This document shows, piece by piece, positions 23,284 to 35,000 of a DNA stretch of 64,000 bases. This DNA is from Promethearchaeota archaeon (GTDB lineage Archaea > Asgardarchaeota > Lokiarchaeia > Sigyniarchaeales > SOKP01): contig JAEOTR010000057.1 of assembly GCA_016839705.1 (NCBI GenBank), positions 1 to 64,000 on the forward strand, written 5' to 3'. The number at the start of each line of letters is the position of its first letter. Within the stretch, counting starts at the first letter, position 1. The position numbers and the translations under genes were made by a program. Under the pieces are notes generated by a model. It was not told where the DNA came from. It made no database searches and saw only the letters and a program-made list of their open reading frames with translations.

Positions 23284-26200
23284 TTACTCATTATCCAAAA
23301 TACTGAATTTTTTAATTCGCTTTTTGAATTTTCTTAAAAATATTCCTTTTTTAGCTAATAAATCTTGAATATCTTCTTTTTCTCTTCTAATTAATCTAAC
23401 CCCTCCACAAATTTTATTTTTACAATAATAATTCTCACTCGGTTCATCTTTAAAATAGGATCTTCCACAATTTTGACATATATAAGCAGCATATATTTGG
23501 TCACGTTCACATATTGGACATATAATATCAAAACTTTCTGATGAAAACCAAGATTTACAATATTTGCAATGAAGAGTTAATGGTCTTTTTATTTCTTCTT
23601 CTAATTTAATAAGCTCAATTCTTTTGATTATTTGATCTCTATCAATATCTTTTAACCTAATTTTTTCAGTTTGATATTCTCTTATTTTTTCGAATTTTAT
23701 TTTACCCTTTTTCTCCATATAAATATAGATAAGAATACCAAAAACAATCGCAGATATAATCAAAATAATATAAGGTCCCCACAAACTCCACCATTTCATG
23801 TTATTCACTCGGACTATAATGATTTCTTCATCTAAATTACCCGTTTTATCATACACTACAATTTTTACTTCGTAAATTCCATCATTATATCTATTAGTAA
23901 CCCATTTATACTCTAAGACATTAGTACTGCTATTGTATGATATACTGGCACTTTCAACACTCCTATCATTTAGGAAAATATGCAGTTTAGTCTCATCAAC
24001 TTCGATATTATCTGAAATAATTGCTTCAATTGTAATAATAGAATTTAAAACAGTATCATTTTTTGGATTAATTATTTCAATCTCAGGAGGTATAAAATCT
24101 GTAGATTCATCATAACCTATATGAATATTAGATAATAACCATCCATAACCTAATCCTAACTCAATATTATTAGAATTTAAAGTAAACATAATCATTACTA
24201 TTTCGTCAGCAAATTGTGTTATCTCGATTTTTTCTGCCCCAAAGAGTGTTTCTGTTTCATAAGTATATTCCTTCAATGTTATCCAAGAATCCCCATAATC
24301 TTTTGATATTGAAACGATACACTTGTCTAATTGATCTTCAGGTTGAAAGAATTCATTTTGTAATGAAATGTCATAATCAAATTCAAGATATATATTATAT
24401 TCACCCTCTAAATGTAGAGGTTTAGTTATTAAATTAGCATCCCAGTTCGTTCCATATCCCTGATTAGTCCCCCCATAACTTTGACCTCTCCCACAATAAA
24501 GGTGTTTCTGTTCTAAACGATCAAATGGATGCCAGGTATTATCACCCATAAACCAGCATGTGAATTCTTTTGGTACTGGGGTTCCGGTAATATAATAATC
24601 CAATAAATTACTATTTGAAAAAGTATAGCCGATGTTCTTATTATCTTTGAAAATGTTATAATTTAAAGGATTTAGGTCTATAAATTCAATAAGTGAATTG
24701 TTTTTGTTATACCATTGAGAGGAAGTTATAAATTTACCATCTGACACATGAAATCTAAATGATTTGTTTGATATTTCCCCGATAATCAAGGATCTTGTAA
24801 AATATATACCCCAATCTCCCAGATTGAATGAGCTAGCATTCCAATCACCAAAAATATTATACATTGTGAAGTTATTACCACCTATCTCTAAATATACAAA
24901 ATCAGGATAATTATTATCTAGATCAAAATATTCACAGGAAAATTGAAAACGATAAAATTGAGATTCTTGAGTAATTGGTAACCCCTGTTGTAGATTGAAC
25001 GCAATTTCTGGTGAAAAAAAGTTAGTTTTATATTCAATGGCAAAGTAATCGAAGACAAATCCCTTGTAATTTATGGTGTCAAAAGTGTCATCTATAGATG
25101 TTTCAAATTTAAATTGGATAAAATATCCAACATAATCTGAAAGGTTAACCTCTTCCATAAACCATTCTCTTTCTTGATTTGTGTATGTTCTTATTGTTTG
25201 CCAGCCTGTCCAATTTAGATTAATTTGCAAGTAGATAAAATCACCAGAGTTAACACTAACTCTAAGCCCTAGCTTCGCATATGGTTGTTTAAACATATTA
25301 TTATCAACTTGAGTTAAATTATATAAAGGGCTTATTAATGTGCCATTAGGGTATGGGTCTTCTGTTAATTTAATCGGTTGATAAGTATAGTTTACAGGAT
25401 AATTATGATAAGTTCCAAAATATAATGATTCCCATGAGTTTTGATAAATTCGCGATCTATTATCGATATCATTTAACTGTTGTAACACGTTCCATCCGGT
25501 TCCAGTATGTGTCCAATTGCCAATTCCATCATTAAAACTGTGCGATGAAGGGAATTGAACACTATCTGTGGGAAATTCGATTGTTACATTCAAAAATCCT
25601 ACTTCTGGAAACCGTGATATAAATTTACCATCACTAGCAATAAAAAAGTATTGAAAAACCCCCGTTGTTGAAAACTGAATATAATCACTCACAAATAATG
25701 CCCCATCTGTAAAAATGTTATCAGGAGGAAAAAATTGGGTGAGTGTATAGTTCTCTGATAATCCCTCTATTGAAACATACACTTCTTGAGGAGGAACGTT
25801 TGTACTATCATTATCAAAATATTCAATATAAAATCTATAGCTATCAATGCTGTAATTCTTTTTTGGGCTATTTCCTAAAAATTCTTGAAAGCTCAGTATT
25901 GTAGTATTTTTTGAATCTCCTATATAGTTAATCTCGGGCACTGTTAAAATTGGTTTAAATATATTTTCAACAGTAGAAACGTTTAGGGAAAAAGGACTAC
26001 TTCCATCTATAGCTTTGACAACAATAATGCAATTAGTTTGATTTTCCTTGGGTGTAAAGTAAAAATAATCGAGATCACCATAAAATCTCCTTGAAGTCTC
26101 TAATAAGATCGGTTCTCCATATTGATTTGATATATTAGAAAATAAGAACATATCAAAATCAGCATTAGTATCTGAAATTGATAAATTAAACAAATATTGA

Positions 26201-28107
26201 TTGCCTTTATTCAATTTTACTTGTCGAGCAAATACATGAGGAGCTAATGGATTATCTTGAGAACTTACTAAGCTCTCGTTTGTTGTTGTATTTAGTGTTA
26301 TTGATTTTGTCAAAGCATCGATTGCACCTTGAATGTTTAAACGCCCATATCCCTCATGGGTGTCCTTTAATCCGGTAATTAAGGGTGAAGTCGAGATTGT
26401 TGGTGAATAATCACTCTCATCTTCTGTTGTTGAGGGATCATCTTCTCTTTCAAGATTAGTTTCTGAAGCTGTCATAAGTAGGATTGCTTTTATATACTTG
26501 ACCCAGTTAGTAAGGTTTAAGGCCTCCCATTGATTCCAATTTTCCCATCTAGCCTCAATTAACAAATTTATTACCGCGGAAACTATTGCAGTTGAAATTG
26601 ATGTTCCGTAACCACTAGAAAGAGTATTAGATTCTTTACCTGCCGAAATTATTGTTCTATGTTGATCTATTTTACTCCCACCGGGAGCAACAATATCTGG
26701 TTTAATAATGTCACCGAAATTATCTCCCATACTACTGTAGGATGTGACCTGATCTTCATCATTAGTTGCGCCTACAACTATCGCATTTTTATTTTTAGCT
26801 AACTTATTTAAAGATATTGAAGTTTCAATACCAGAATTCCCTGCAGCAATCACAACTACTACACCACTTTCTATTACCTCATTTATTACTTTATTAACAG
26901 CTTCTACGTCTTCACCTAAAGTGCCTACGCTTAAACAGGTACTAACTATATGATATTTACTTCTATTTTCTTTAACGCTTGCTAGCGCCGAGATTAAATC
27001 AGATGATTGTCCTAAACCTGATTGGTTTAATATTTTATAAGCTACCAGCTTTGAGGCGTTTGCTATTCCTGTAAAATCATTGCTCTCTCCGAAATAAAGT
27101 TCAGGAACATAAGTGATCGTAGAATTAAAAGAGAATAATGGAATAGTTTGAAGCTTTTTATGATATTTAACATACAAATCATAAATTCCAAGGTTTTCTT
27201 GTGAAAGTGTGTGGTCTATAACATAAAAATCATGAGGATTCTCATTATAAGAATAACTTATTAAAATATTATTGAGATATAACTCAAACCAAAATGCATC
27301 TATTTCACCACTTTCCCAATTTGCAGAAGAATTTATATGGATGGAGGATCCTGGAATTGTAGCATTAAAAGAAAATACTTTTGAACTAAAATTTTTCGAA
27401 GGAGAATATTCTTCAAATAAATCCATGTGTGAATAGTTTCCATGAATTTTTACCATTATACTTTGATTTACACTCGTTCCAGTTCCGGAAACAACTGAAG
27501 ATAGTAATGTACCATGACCATTTTCATCAGAAATAGGGGAACTATCAACAAAATTTTCCCAACCAACAATGTCTCCACTCAGATCTATAGGATTATAACC
27601 ATTTGGAAAACTCTCATGATTTGGATTAATTCCTGTATCCAATATTGCCACAGAACAATTCGTATCTCCTTTATACCCGTTTAGCAACCATGTTGAATTA
27701 ATTGCTCCTGTCTGAATTGAAGCATAATTCATTTGAATTTCCAGTAGCTCGTTATTTTCTATTTGAGCATTAGGAAATTCATATTGAAATAAAGTAATAT
27801 TATCCTCTAGAGGCATTATCCCTGTAAATCCTGAAAACGAAGTAAATACATTATTCCATTCTTCATTAACCACCCCTCCATAATATTGGAATCTTAAAAT
27901 AACAGAACTGTGGTAAGAGGATTCATTAAAGAAAATGATAAGATTTTCATTATAATTTTTTGAAGATATTATCCCCTCCTTATAATTTTCAAATCTCACA
28001 TCGTTAAATGGTGAAAAGGAGGAATTAATAAGAGAAGAATTAAACCATACCTGAATTAATAGTAACATGAAAAGAATGGAAAATCCTTTTATTTTCTTTT
28101 TCATCAT
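23284..28107 (-). CDS. Membrane-anchored subtilase (S8) with cytosolic double zinc ribbon
   Basis: 1607 aa. Signal peptide at 1-30 (KGFSILFMLLLIQVWF). An I9-like propeptide region spans about 50-130. The S8 triad is complete: Asp157 (AILDTGI), His198 (DENGHGT), oxyanion Asn424 (AAGNSG) and Ser503 (GYGTSIST). Between His198 and the next core strand lies an insert of about 140 residues with beta-sandwich character. After the protease come about 900 residues of beta-rich domains with jelly-roll and Ig-like spacing. A transmembrane helix lies near 1443-1463. The cytoplasmic tail has two four-Cys zinc ribbons (about 1514-1533 and 1544-1567) and a basic end. Probably a surface protease co-expressed with the ABC/FtsX complex, 11 bases after the upstream gene. 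Confidence 0.92.
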   Translation of the reverse strand: MMKKKIKGFSILFMLLLIQVWFNSSLINSSFSPFNDVRFENYKEGIISSKNYNENLIIFFNESSYHSSVILRFQYYGGVVNEEWNNVFTSFSGFTGIMPLEDNITLFQYEFPNAQIENNELLEIQMNYASIQTGAINSTWLLNGYKGDTNCSVAILDTGINPNHESFPNGYNPIDLSGDIVGWENFVDSSPISDENGHGTLLSSVVSGTGTSVNQSIMVKIHGNYSHMDLFEEYSPSKNFSSKVFSFNATIPGSSIHINSSANWESGEIDAFWFELYLNNILISYSYNENPHDFYVIDHTLSQENLGIYDLYVKYHKKLQTIPLFSFNSTITYVPELYFGESNDFTGIANASKLVAYKILNQSGLGQSSDLISALASVKENRSKYHIVSTCLSVGTLGEDVEAVNKVINEVIESGVVVVIAAGNSGIETSISLNKLAKNKNAIVVGATNDEDQVTSYSSMGDNFGDIIKPDIVAPGGSKIDQHRTIISAGKESNTLSSGYGTSISTAIVSAVINLLIEARWENWNQWEALNLTNWVKYIKAILLMTASETNLEREDDPSTTEDESDYSPTISTSPLITGLKDTHEGYGRLNIQGAIDALTKSITLNTTTNESLVSSQDNPLAPHVFARQVKLNKGNQYLFNLSISDTNADFDMFLFSNISNQYGEPILLETSRRFYGDLDYFYFTPKENQTNCIIVVKAIDGSSPFSLNVSTVENIFKPILTVPEINYIGDSKNTTILSFQEFLGNSPKKNYSIDSYRFYIEYFDNDSTNVPPQEVYVSIEGLSENYTLTQFFPPDNIFTDGALFVSDYIQFSTTGVFQYFFIASDGKFISRFPEVGFLNVTIEFPTDSVQFPSSHSFNDGIGNWTHTGTGWNVLQQLNDIDNRSRIYQNSWESLYFGTYHNYPVNYTYQPIKLTEDPYPNGTLISPLYNLTQVDNNMFKQPYAKLGLRVSVNSGDFIYLQINLNWTGWQTIRTYTNQEREWFMEEVNLSDYVGYFIQFKFETSIDDTFDTINYKGFVFDYFAIEYKTNFFSPEIAFNLQQGLPITQESQFYRFQFSCEYFDLDNNYPDFVYLEIGGNNFTMYNIFGDWNASSFNLGDWGIYFTRSLIIGEISNKSFRFHVSDGKFITSSQWYNKNNSLIEFIDLNPLNYNIFKDNKNIGYTFSNSNLLDYYITGTPVPKEFTCWFMGDNTWHPFDRLEQKHLYCGRGQSYGGTNQGYGTNWDANLITKPLHLEGEYNIYLEFDYDISLQNEFFQPEDQLDKCIVSISKDYGDSWITLKEYTYETETLFGAEKIEITQFADEIVMIMFTLNSNNIELGLGYGWLLSNIHIGYDESTDFIPPEIEIINPKNDTVLNSIITIEAIISDNIEVDETKLHIFLNDRSVESASISYNSSTNVLEYKWVTNRYNDGIYEVKIVVYDKTGNLDEEIIIVRVNNMKWWSLWGPYIILIISAIVFGILIYIYMEKKGKIKFEKIREYQTEKIRLKDIDRDQIIKRIELIKLEEEIKRPLTLHCKYCKSWFSSESFDIICPICERDQIYAAYICQNCGRSYFKDEPSENYYCKNKICGGVRLIRREKEDIQDLLAKKGIFLRKFKKRIKKFSILDNE

Positions 28108-28118
28108 CCTATTTACCT

Positions 28119-31100
28119 CTATTCCTCCTCCTTTTTTTTGGATTCTTTTAATAAATTGGTTAATTTATCTCTTAAGGTAGGTTCAAATTTTAAAATTGAA
28201 TCTCTTGAACTCATATCAAAGATGTGCATTTCTGTTCTTTTTAATTCCCTTTTTCTTTTTTTATATTTATTATTTTGCCAAATATATGCAACCATAATTA
28301 TTAAAACTATGAGTGTAGGGAGGAATATATATCCAATTTGAGTTAGTTGCGGGGTGTTAATCTTTATATTTAGAACATTTGACAGTTCTTCTGTTCTATG
28401 TAGGTAATAAAAAGAAATACTAGCCGGATTTAAGGTCACAATTGACTGTCTTTTTGCTCTGATTGTGTAATTAAAGGTGAAAATTTCACCTGGTTTTAGG
28501 TTATCAATAAAAGCTACTAGTTTTCCTTGTGTTAATGAGAAATACAATTGAGAATAACTAATCATGTCGTTTACAATTATATCATTAACCTCAATTGTAC
28601 CTGTATTTTTCACGTCAATAAAAACCATTATTTCATCCCCAACTTCAATTTGGTCTTTACTAACAGATTTAATTAGTGAAAAGTTAATTTCTCCTAGGAT
28701 TATTTGGGGAGATTTTAAAATTTGTATAGTAGGTCCTTCAGAACTTTCAATAAAATTTATTGGAGGATAGAAATAACCTCTCCACCCTTTCTTTTTCAGA
28801 GTAATATTAAAGAATATATTTTCATTAAAGTTAATATCCTCAAAAAATATACTATCATTATCAATCCTAACTAGATCTCCGATTTGATCATTAATGGATA
28901 TATTTAAATTGGGGATTTTAAAACCTTTTGGACCAATATTTTTTAAAACATAAGATAAATTAAATTCAGATCCAATGTCGGGTACCTCATCCCAAGACGA
29001 ATTATAGCAAATATCAATAATTCTAATGAATGGAACCTTTAATAAATAATCTACAGGTGCTGTTAAATAAACTTGATTTGTAATAGACCTTAATTGAGAG
29101 GAATTTCCTGCGAGTACCTTTTCTGGGTTATCATAAGTAATTAAAACTTCACTTATCAATCGTGTATTTGGGATAGAAAAAGAAAAATTAATTGTTTTTT
29201 CCTCAAAAGGATTGAGGATAGATAAAAAGTATGTCAGATTGCCGTTCACAAGTGTAAAATCATTTGTATTATTAATAATCCCCGGAATTGACAATTCAAT
29301 GCTTATATTCTCAGCAATGTTTGATCCAATGTTTTTTAGGTTTATTATATAAGTATTAAGTGCTCCTGGTCTTGAACTATAGTTTGTGCAATAGCTAGTC
29401 GCCATAATTGATGCCATATCATAAGTGCTTAATGGTATTGAATTAGAGAAACGTTCAAATTGGACATTACTGCTTAACGAGCCAAACACAACCCGTGATC
29501 CAGTATCCTCATTAACGTTTATATCTCGAGTAGAAAATTCAATATCTAGGTTATCAATAGATATATTGAAGGCATCAGTATCAACACCCCTTATCTTAAA
29601 TAAAACTGAATAATTAACGGGATCTAAAGGATAGAACAACCAATTTAAACTTTCATTATTATTGATAAATGAAAATGTCCATGTATTATTCTCTATTGAA
29701 TCTAAAAAGGGAGTCATTTCAAGAAATTCTTCACAACTAAAATTAAAAATCTCAAAATTTAAGGATTCTAAATTCTCTCTTGTGGAAAAATTTATTATTA
29801 TTGAGATCCTCTCCAGATTTTTATCAATGAAATTTATAGTGGTATCATTTCTAAAGATAAAATCAATCTCGACCTGTTGATTTAAAAATAATTCCTCCGA
29901 TTCAATGACCCAACTTTCGTTATTCATAGTTAGTGCCATATCTGGTGAGGTGTTATCAACAGATGTTCCTGAAATTACTTCAGGAGTCTTAGGGGAATTA
30001 CCTATCGTAAAATTATTTGAATAAAAGGGTTCGAATGAATCTAAAGATGCAACTGACACATTTTCAACTTCATAAGTCAGAACTTCCCCTGGTTCTAGTT
30101 TCCAATTCTCATAGTTCCAAACACTATATTCATTAGTAAACATGTTCTTGAGTTCGTTAGGAGTTAATCCTAATACCGCTAATGCTGTGATTAGTTGAGG
30201 GTATCCAGTAATAATTATATCAATTACATTATCCATCTCGCTATTAAAAGGCCATAAGTTTGTAAAGTTTAAGATATCTGGGAAGAAAGTATCATAAATT
30301 CCTACCCCGAGTGAATCAAAAGAGAAAATTAAAGGATCTTTATCAAAATTAAAAAAATCTTCTAAAGAACTATATTGATTTGGGTATTCTATTCTCACAA
30401 TATCCCAAATCGTATTTTGAAATTCATCCGCTAATGGTTGATTCCCTAATGTAAGCAATAAGAAAAAGTCATTAAGTTCGAGTGGAATTGGAGTAGGTAC
30501 ACCCCAAGCAGTAATATTTCCTATATTTTCTGCAGTGATATTATAAGTAAAATCCCGATATACACCATAAGATGCATTATTTCCAACAAGATCTTTTTTA
30601 ATTATAATATTTGGCTCAGAAGAAGAACAATTATAGGTAATAATAAATTCTTCAGGAGGATTTATTATTCCTGTAGGTATATAAGGGAAACCACCAAACC
30701 CTAATTGTTGGAGTAAATTAACTATATCACCAGGATCATTAAGATTCACCAGCTTAACATAAGATTTTTTAAATCCTTCCTCATTTACCCAAAATAATTC
30801 AAAAGAATAATCTTTAAGAGTTTGAATATCAAATTCAAATCCTGCAAAGTATAACAATAAACTAATCTGTTCAAGCAGGTAATCATAAAATTCAAAATTA
30901 CTTGGTGTTTGATCAATAATATCAGTACATAATATATTTACCTCAATATCACTCATAAAAGCCCCTACTAAGGCAATATAGATTTTTTCACTTGGTGCTA
31001 ATGGCTTTCCTCTATAACCCAAAGAATCCCATAGATTAAATTTATACTGATTATTTCCAATCTTTTTTATTCCTTCACTCAATCCTTCATACTGAATCGT

Positions 31101-32045
31101 TAAACTTGTATAACTAGATTCATTTGATAAAGAAAAAGATCCCAAAATTTCAATAAATTGTTCTAATTCATCTTCTGAGATTGTAGCATTAAGTATTTCT
31201 CCGTAATTTTCAATTATAAGATTAAATTGGTCAATGAGTGCCTCCATTTCTAGATTTTCCAAGAAAGAAAAATCAAGCGTTTGAAAGTTGAAATTAAGTT
31301 GGTCGGTTGAGAAATCTGGTTCTTCTTCAATAAAACTAAGAGAATTTAGTATCATAAAAGTTGAAGATAAATGATAATTATTATAATATTCTTTGCTGAT
31401 TAAACGTGAAAGATCTAAAGCTTTCCAGTATCCATCCATTGGTATATTATTTGTAATCTCATCAAAGAATGAATCCCAATTGGGAGCATCTCCTACAAAT
31501 AAAAAGCAATTTGGTTTTGATCCATTTACTCTTATGAGATCAATTTCAAATTTTCTCTTAATGATTTCAAGGGCTCTTTCAGCTCTCAATTGAGCATCTA
31601 TCGTACCTAGTTCTTCGTCATAAGAAAGAAAACCAATAAAACTGTTAAATCCTAACTCATATTGAGATCCAAGCTTACTTTCGACTAAAAGTTTTGGAAA
31701 TATCCCAGGATTAATAGAATTAGAAGCACTAATAAGAGCATTACATTTATAAAAGGCTGGGTCATTTAAATCCAATTGGGAAAAAATATTTGTATCATTT
31801 GTAAAGAGTGATTGCTTTATAATAGATTTATTCCCTGCTACATAGGCATTAATTTGTTCTGCGTAAAGATCTGAACCCGCGATATCAGAAGTCGTCAATG
31901 TATTTTCTTCATCATTTTGATTCATAATCATATTGTTTTTAAAAAGAGAGTATCTTAATGAGTTATCTACTAACTGAACATAAACTGGGGTAAGAAAAAT
32001 AAAAAGAGTAAAAATTATGTGGATAGTTTTTTTAAGATTTTTCAT
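28119..32045 (-). CDS. Large secreted, membrane-anchored surface protein with DUF11/CARDB-like repeats
   Basis: 1308 aa. N-terminal signal (KKTIHIIFTLFIFLTPVYVQ), Asn-rich ectodomain with many N-glycosylation sequons, one C-terminal transmembrane helix near 1238-1256, then a basic cytosolic tail of about 50 residues. The C-terminal third carries repeated DUF11/CARDB-type modules: NTYIINLKNIGSNIAENISI and EVGDEIMVFIDVKNTGTIEV, plus an intermediate copy. The N-terminal 450 residues are more helical and unrecognised. No catalytic motif. Its position between permease 1 and the subtilase (gaps 9 and 11 bases) suggests it is a subunit or substrate-binding partner of that complex. Confidence 0.85.
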   Translation of the reverse strand: MKNLKKTIHIIFTLFIFLTPVYVQLVDNSLRYSLFKNNMIMNQNDEENTLTTSDIAGSDLYAEQINAYVAGNKSIIKQSLFTNDTNIFSQLDLNDPAFYKCNALISASNSINPGIFPKLLVESKLGSQYELGFNSFIGFLSYDEELGTIDAQLRAERALEIIKRKFEIDLIRVNGSKPNCFLFVGDAPNWDSFFDEITNNIPMDGYWKALDLSRLISKEYYNNYHLSSTFMILNSLSFIEEEPDFSTDQLNFNFQTLDFSFLENLEMEALIDQFNLIIENYGEILNATISEDELEQFIEILGSFSLSNESSYTSLTIQYEGLSEGIKKIGNNQYKFNLWDSLGYRGKPLAPSEKIYIALVGAFMSDIEVNILCTDIIDQTPSNFEFYDYLLEQISLLLYFAGFEFDIQTLKDYSFELFWVNEEGFKKSYVKLVNLNDPGDIVNLLQQLGFGGFPYIPTGIINPPEEFIITYNCSSSEPNIIIKKDLVGNNASYGVYRDFTYNITAENIGNITAWGVPTPIPLELNDFFLLLTLGNQPLADEFQNTIWDIVRIEYPNQYSSLEDFFNFDKDPLIFSFDSLGVGIYDTFFPDILNFTNLWPFNSEMDNVIDIIITGYPQLITALAVLGLTPNELKNMFTNEYSVWNYENWKLEPGEVLTYEVENVSVASLDSFEPFYSNNFTIGNSPKTPEVISGTSVDNTSPDMALTMNNESWVIESEELFLNQQVEIDFIFRNDTTINFIDKNLERISIIINFSTRENLESLNFEIFNFSCEEFLEMTPFLDSIENNTWTFSFINNNESLNWLFYPLDPVNYSVLFKIRGVDTDAFNISIDNLDIEFSTRDINVNEDTGSRVVFGSLSSNVQFERFSNSIPLSTYDMASIMATSYCTNYSSRPGALNTYIINLKNIGSNIAENISIELSIPGIINNTNDFTLVNGNLTYFLSILNPFEEKTINFSFSIPNTRLISEVLITYDNPEKVLAGNSSQLRSITNQVYLTAPVDYLLKVPFIRIIDICYNSSWDEVPDIGSEFNLSYVLKNIGPKGFKIPNLNISINDQIGDLVRIDNDSIFFEDINFNENIFFNITLKKKGWRGYFYPPINFIESSEGPTIQILKSPQIILGEINFSLIKSVSKDQIEVGDEIMVFIDVKNTGTIEVNDIIVNDMISYSQLYFSLTQGKLVAFIDNLKPGEIFTFNYTIRAKRQSIVTLNPASISFYYLHRTEELSNVLNIKINTPQLTQIGYIFLPTLIVLIIMVAYIWQNNKYKKRKRELKRTEMHIFDMSSRDSILKFEPTLRDKLTNLLKESKKKEEE

Positions 32046-32054
32046 AAGTTCCTC

Positions 32055-35000
32055 CTACATTGTCTCTCTATATATATCAACGATTTTCTTTTTTCTGGCT
32101 TTTCTTAAAAGAATTTTCATCCCGAAGAGTACCATAATTAAGGAAAGTAAAAAAATTAATCCTATATTGAAATAGGGTACATATATTACATTGGGTTGAC
32201 CAGTAAGGTTGCTTAAATTCGAAGTTACAATCCAAGCTGAAAGCCAACCAACCACTATTCCAATGGATCCACTACTAATTAATATTATTAGTGATTCAAT
32301 TATGAATAAACGATTTATCTCCTTTCCTTTTAACCCTAATGTTCTAATTATTCCAATTTCTTTCTTTCTTTCAAGAATCGTAGAATAAGATGATGAAAGT
32401 AATCCAAATATGCAAATAAATACCGTCGTCATTGCAATTAGAGTAAACAAAGTATCCATTACAAAAAAAGAAGATTCTTGAACACGAATTAATCTATCAA
32501 GATTGTAGATATTATATGTATAATCCAATCTGTAATTCTCATTTATAACAGATGCAATATAATAAGCTGAAGTTGATTTATCATCTCGGAGTTTAATAAA
32601 AATTCTGTCCAGATATGAAACAGGGGGAATATCCATTATTTTAATATAGGTTTGTTGAGATATTAAAACACCACCTCCCGATGCTTGCGCCGGAGATATT
32701 CCAAATTCTTGAGAAAAGCCGGGTACACTCTTTGCGGTCCCAACTATCTTGAAAGGATACGCTTCCATTTCATCACCACGATAAATTACAATTCTTATTT
32801 TATCACCACGTATTATGTTAAGATCGATAGAAATCGCCTCTGAGATAATACATGGGTAAAAAGGTTCATAATCATCAAATATATTCTTAAATGCTTTTTC
32901 TGCACTGCCAGAAGTCATCTCAATAAATTCTCTCTTCACAGTATACAAATATTGTTCATCTATACCGATTAATGTTATTTCTTGAGAGTCTAATCCGGCG
33001 TAATCACCAACTTCTGCCTTAAACTCTTTATCTGCTTCAGAATAAATTTGAGTCAATTGATAAGGTTTTGCTAAAACAGAAGACACCTTCTCAATCCCAT
33101 TAATTCCTAATAAAACTTCTTCAAATTCTACAGTTATAATTTTATTTGGATTAATATCCGCTTGTTGATTTTGCTTAGCTAGAACATCGAAATTTTCTTG
33201 TAATCCTTCATCTACATTATTTTTTATTGAAGTAGAGAAAAGTCCCCCTCCACCAAAACCTCCATTAAAACCATCTTCAGGCTCTTTCCATCCAGAGGTT
33301 TCAATTACTAAATCTGATCCATATGTAAGTTGAGTCTGGGCAGTTGATTGTGCCGAAAGTGTATTGATAACTGTCGAGGTGAAAATTACAAATGAAAATG
33401 ATAAAGCAAAAATAATAATTGTACTTGAATTTCTTCTTTGATATCGAAAGACGAATATTTTTATCACATTATGTAATCGTTTAGCCATTGGTCTAAATAT
33501 TAGGATTACTAATCTTAATATAATGGGTATTAATCCTAAACCTGCCAAGGTTAACCCAATATTAAATACAAGTAGAATTGATATTAATGTTCCTGCAAAG
33601 AGAGTAGCATCTGAGGAAATTAAGAACCTTGGGATAACAAAAAAAACAAATCCCCCATTAAATGCTAGTATTAGCCCCATGAGTAATAATTTGTAGTTCA
33701 CTGTGGATTTTTTTCGTAAATGATACAATGTATCTTCATGACGATATGGATGTATAGATTCAATTAATTGAAGACGCATCACTTTTAGAGCAGGAGATAT
33801 ACTAACTATCATTCCTACACTAATTCCCATTGTATAAGATATAGCTATTGACCACCACGTAAACGAAAAGTTTAATTGGGTGAAACCAAGCATGCTCGTA
33901 GTGATCACTCTATTTGCGAAGGGAATGATAAGAAAATTTGTCAGTAAATTGGCTGTAAATATCCCTAAAATTGTCCCAAAATTGCATAATAAGAAACCCT
34001 GCATTAAAACAATTGCAAGGTTATACTTTTTACTAGCCCCCAAAGTTCTAAACACACCAAACTCTCTTATTCTCTCCTCAACAGATGTTTTCAGAATTCC
34101 ACTTATTAGAACGCCAGAAATTAGCATTGCAACAATTGAAACAAATATGAAGACAATAACAATTAATATACTTACAAATTCGGAATATCCCAATATTCTC
34201 AATTTTGGTAGATCAATATTATATTCATTAATTCCAATAGCCATTTGAATATTGCTTGCGATACCTTTAACAATTGCCTTTGTTCCCTCAATATTTCTAA
34301 TATCATAGAGCGTGCTACTTTGTTGAAGCGTGAATATTAGCTCACTACAACGCCCATCAAACTCAGTGTAACCAAAATAATCATAGAGAGTATTAATATC
34401 AACAATTATAAGATGCCTATTTCGATATCTATCTGGCCATTTTAGATTGAAGTCAAAGATTGCATCTATTGTTAAGTTTTTACTAACTGATAAAGTTGTA
34501 TTTCCATGTGTTAATTGTAAATCTATTTCAATAACATCATGTAAAGAGTATTTTATAACCTCGTTGAACCCATAATAAATAGCACAGTGATCCATGGGTA
34601 GATCATCCAGATCAAGCCTACCTAACCTATTAGGATCCGTAAATTCTCCAAACCCTATTTGATTTTCTAGAGAAAAGTTGATAGCAGAAACTACAACCCA
34701 TTCTGTTTCACTTGTTTCTTTATTCTTTACACTTCCAGATACATCCATTCTTGGAATGAAACTAGCAACCCCATTTGTTGAATTTTGAATAGTCTCAACA
34801 ACCGGTTGAAATTGAAAATATGATGAACGATCTTCTGGTTCTCCTGTATAATGCCTTACAGAAATTGATCCATCTTGATTTCCGGCTTCTATTGTAAGAA
34901 AATCTACATAACTAGCAGAAATAGAATCAGATAAGAATAAAATAACTGTTAATAATCCTATTGAAATTAGAACTCCTACTATCGCAAATATTGTTCTAAC

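Noticed and set aside
33880-34248. 122-aa plus-strand ORF inside permease 1
   Set aside because: Antisense frame shadow of a long membrane-protein gene; no start signal and hydrophobic composition mirrors the real gene.
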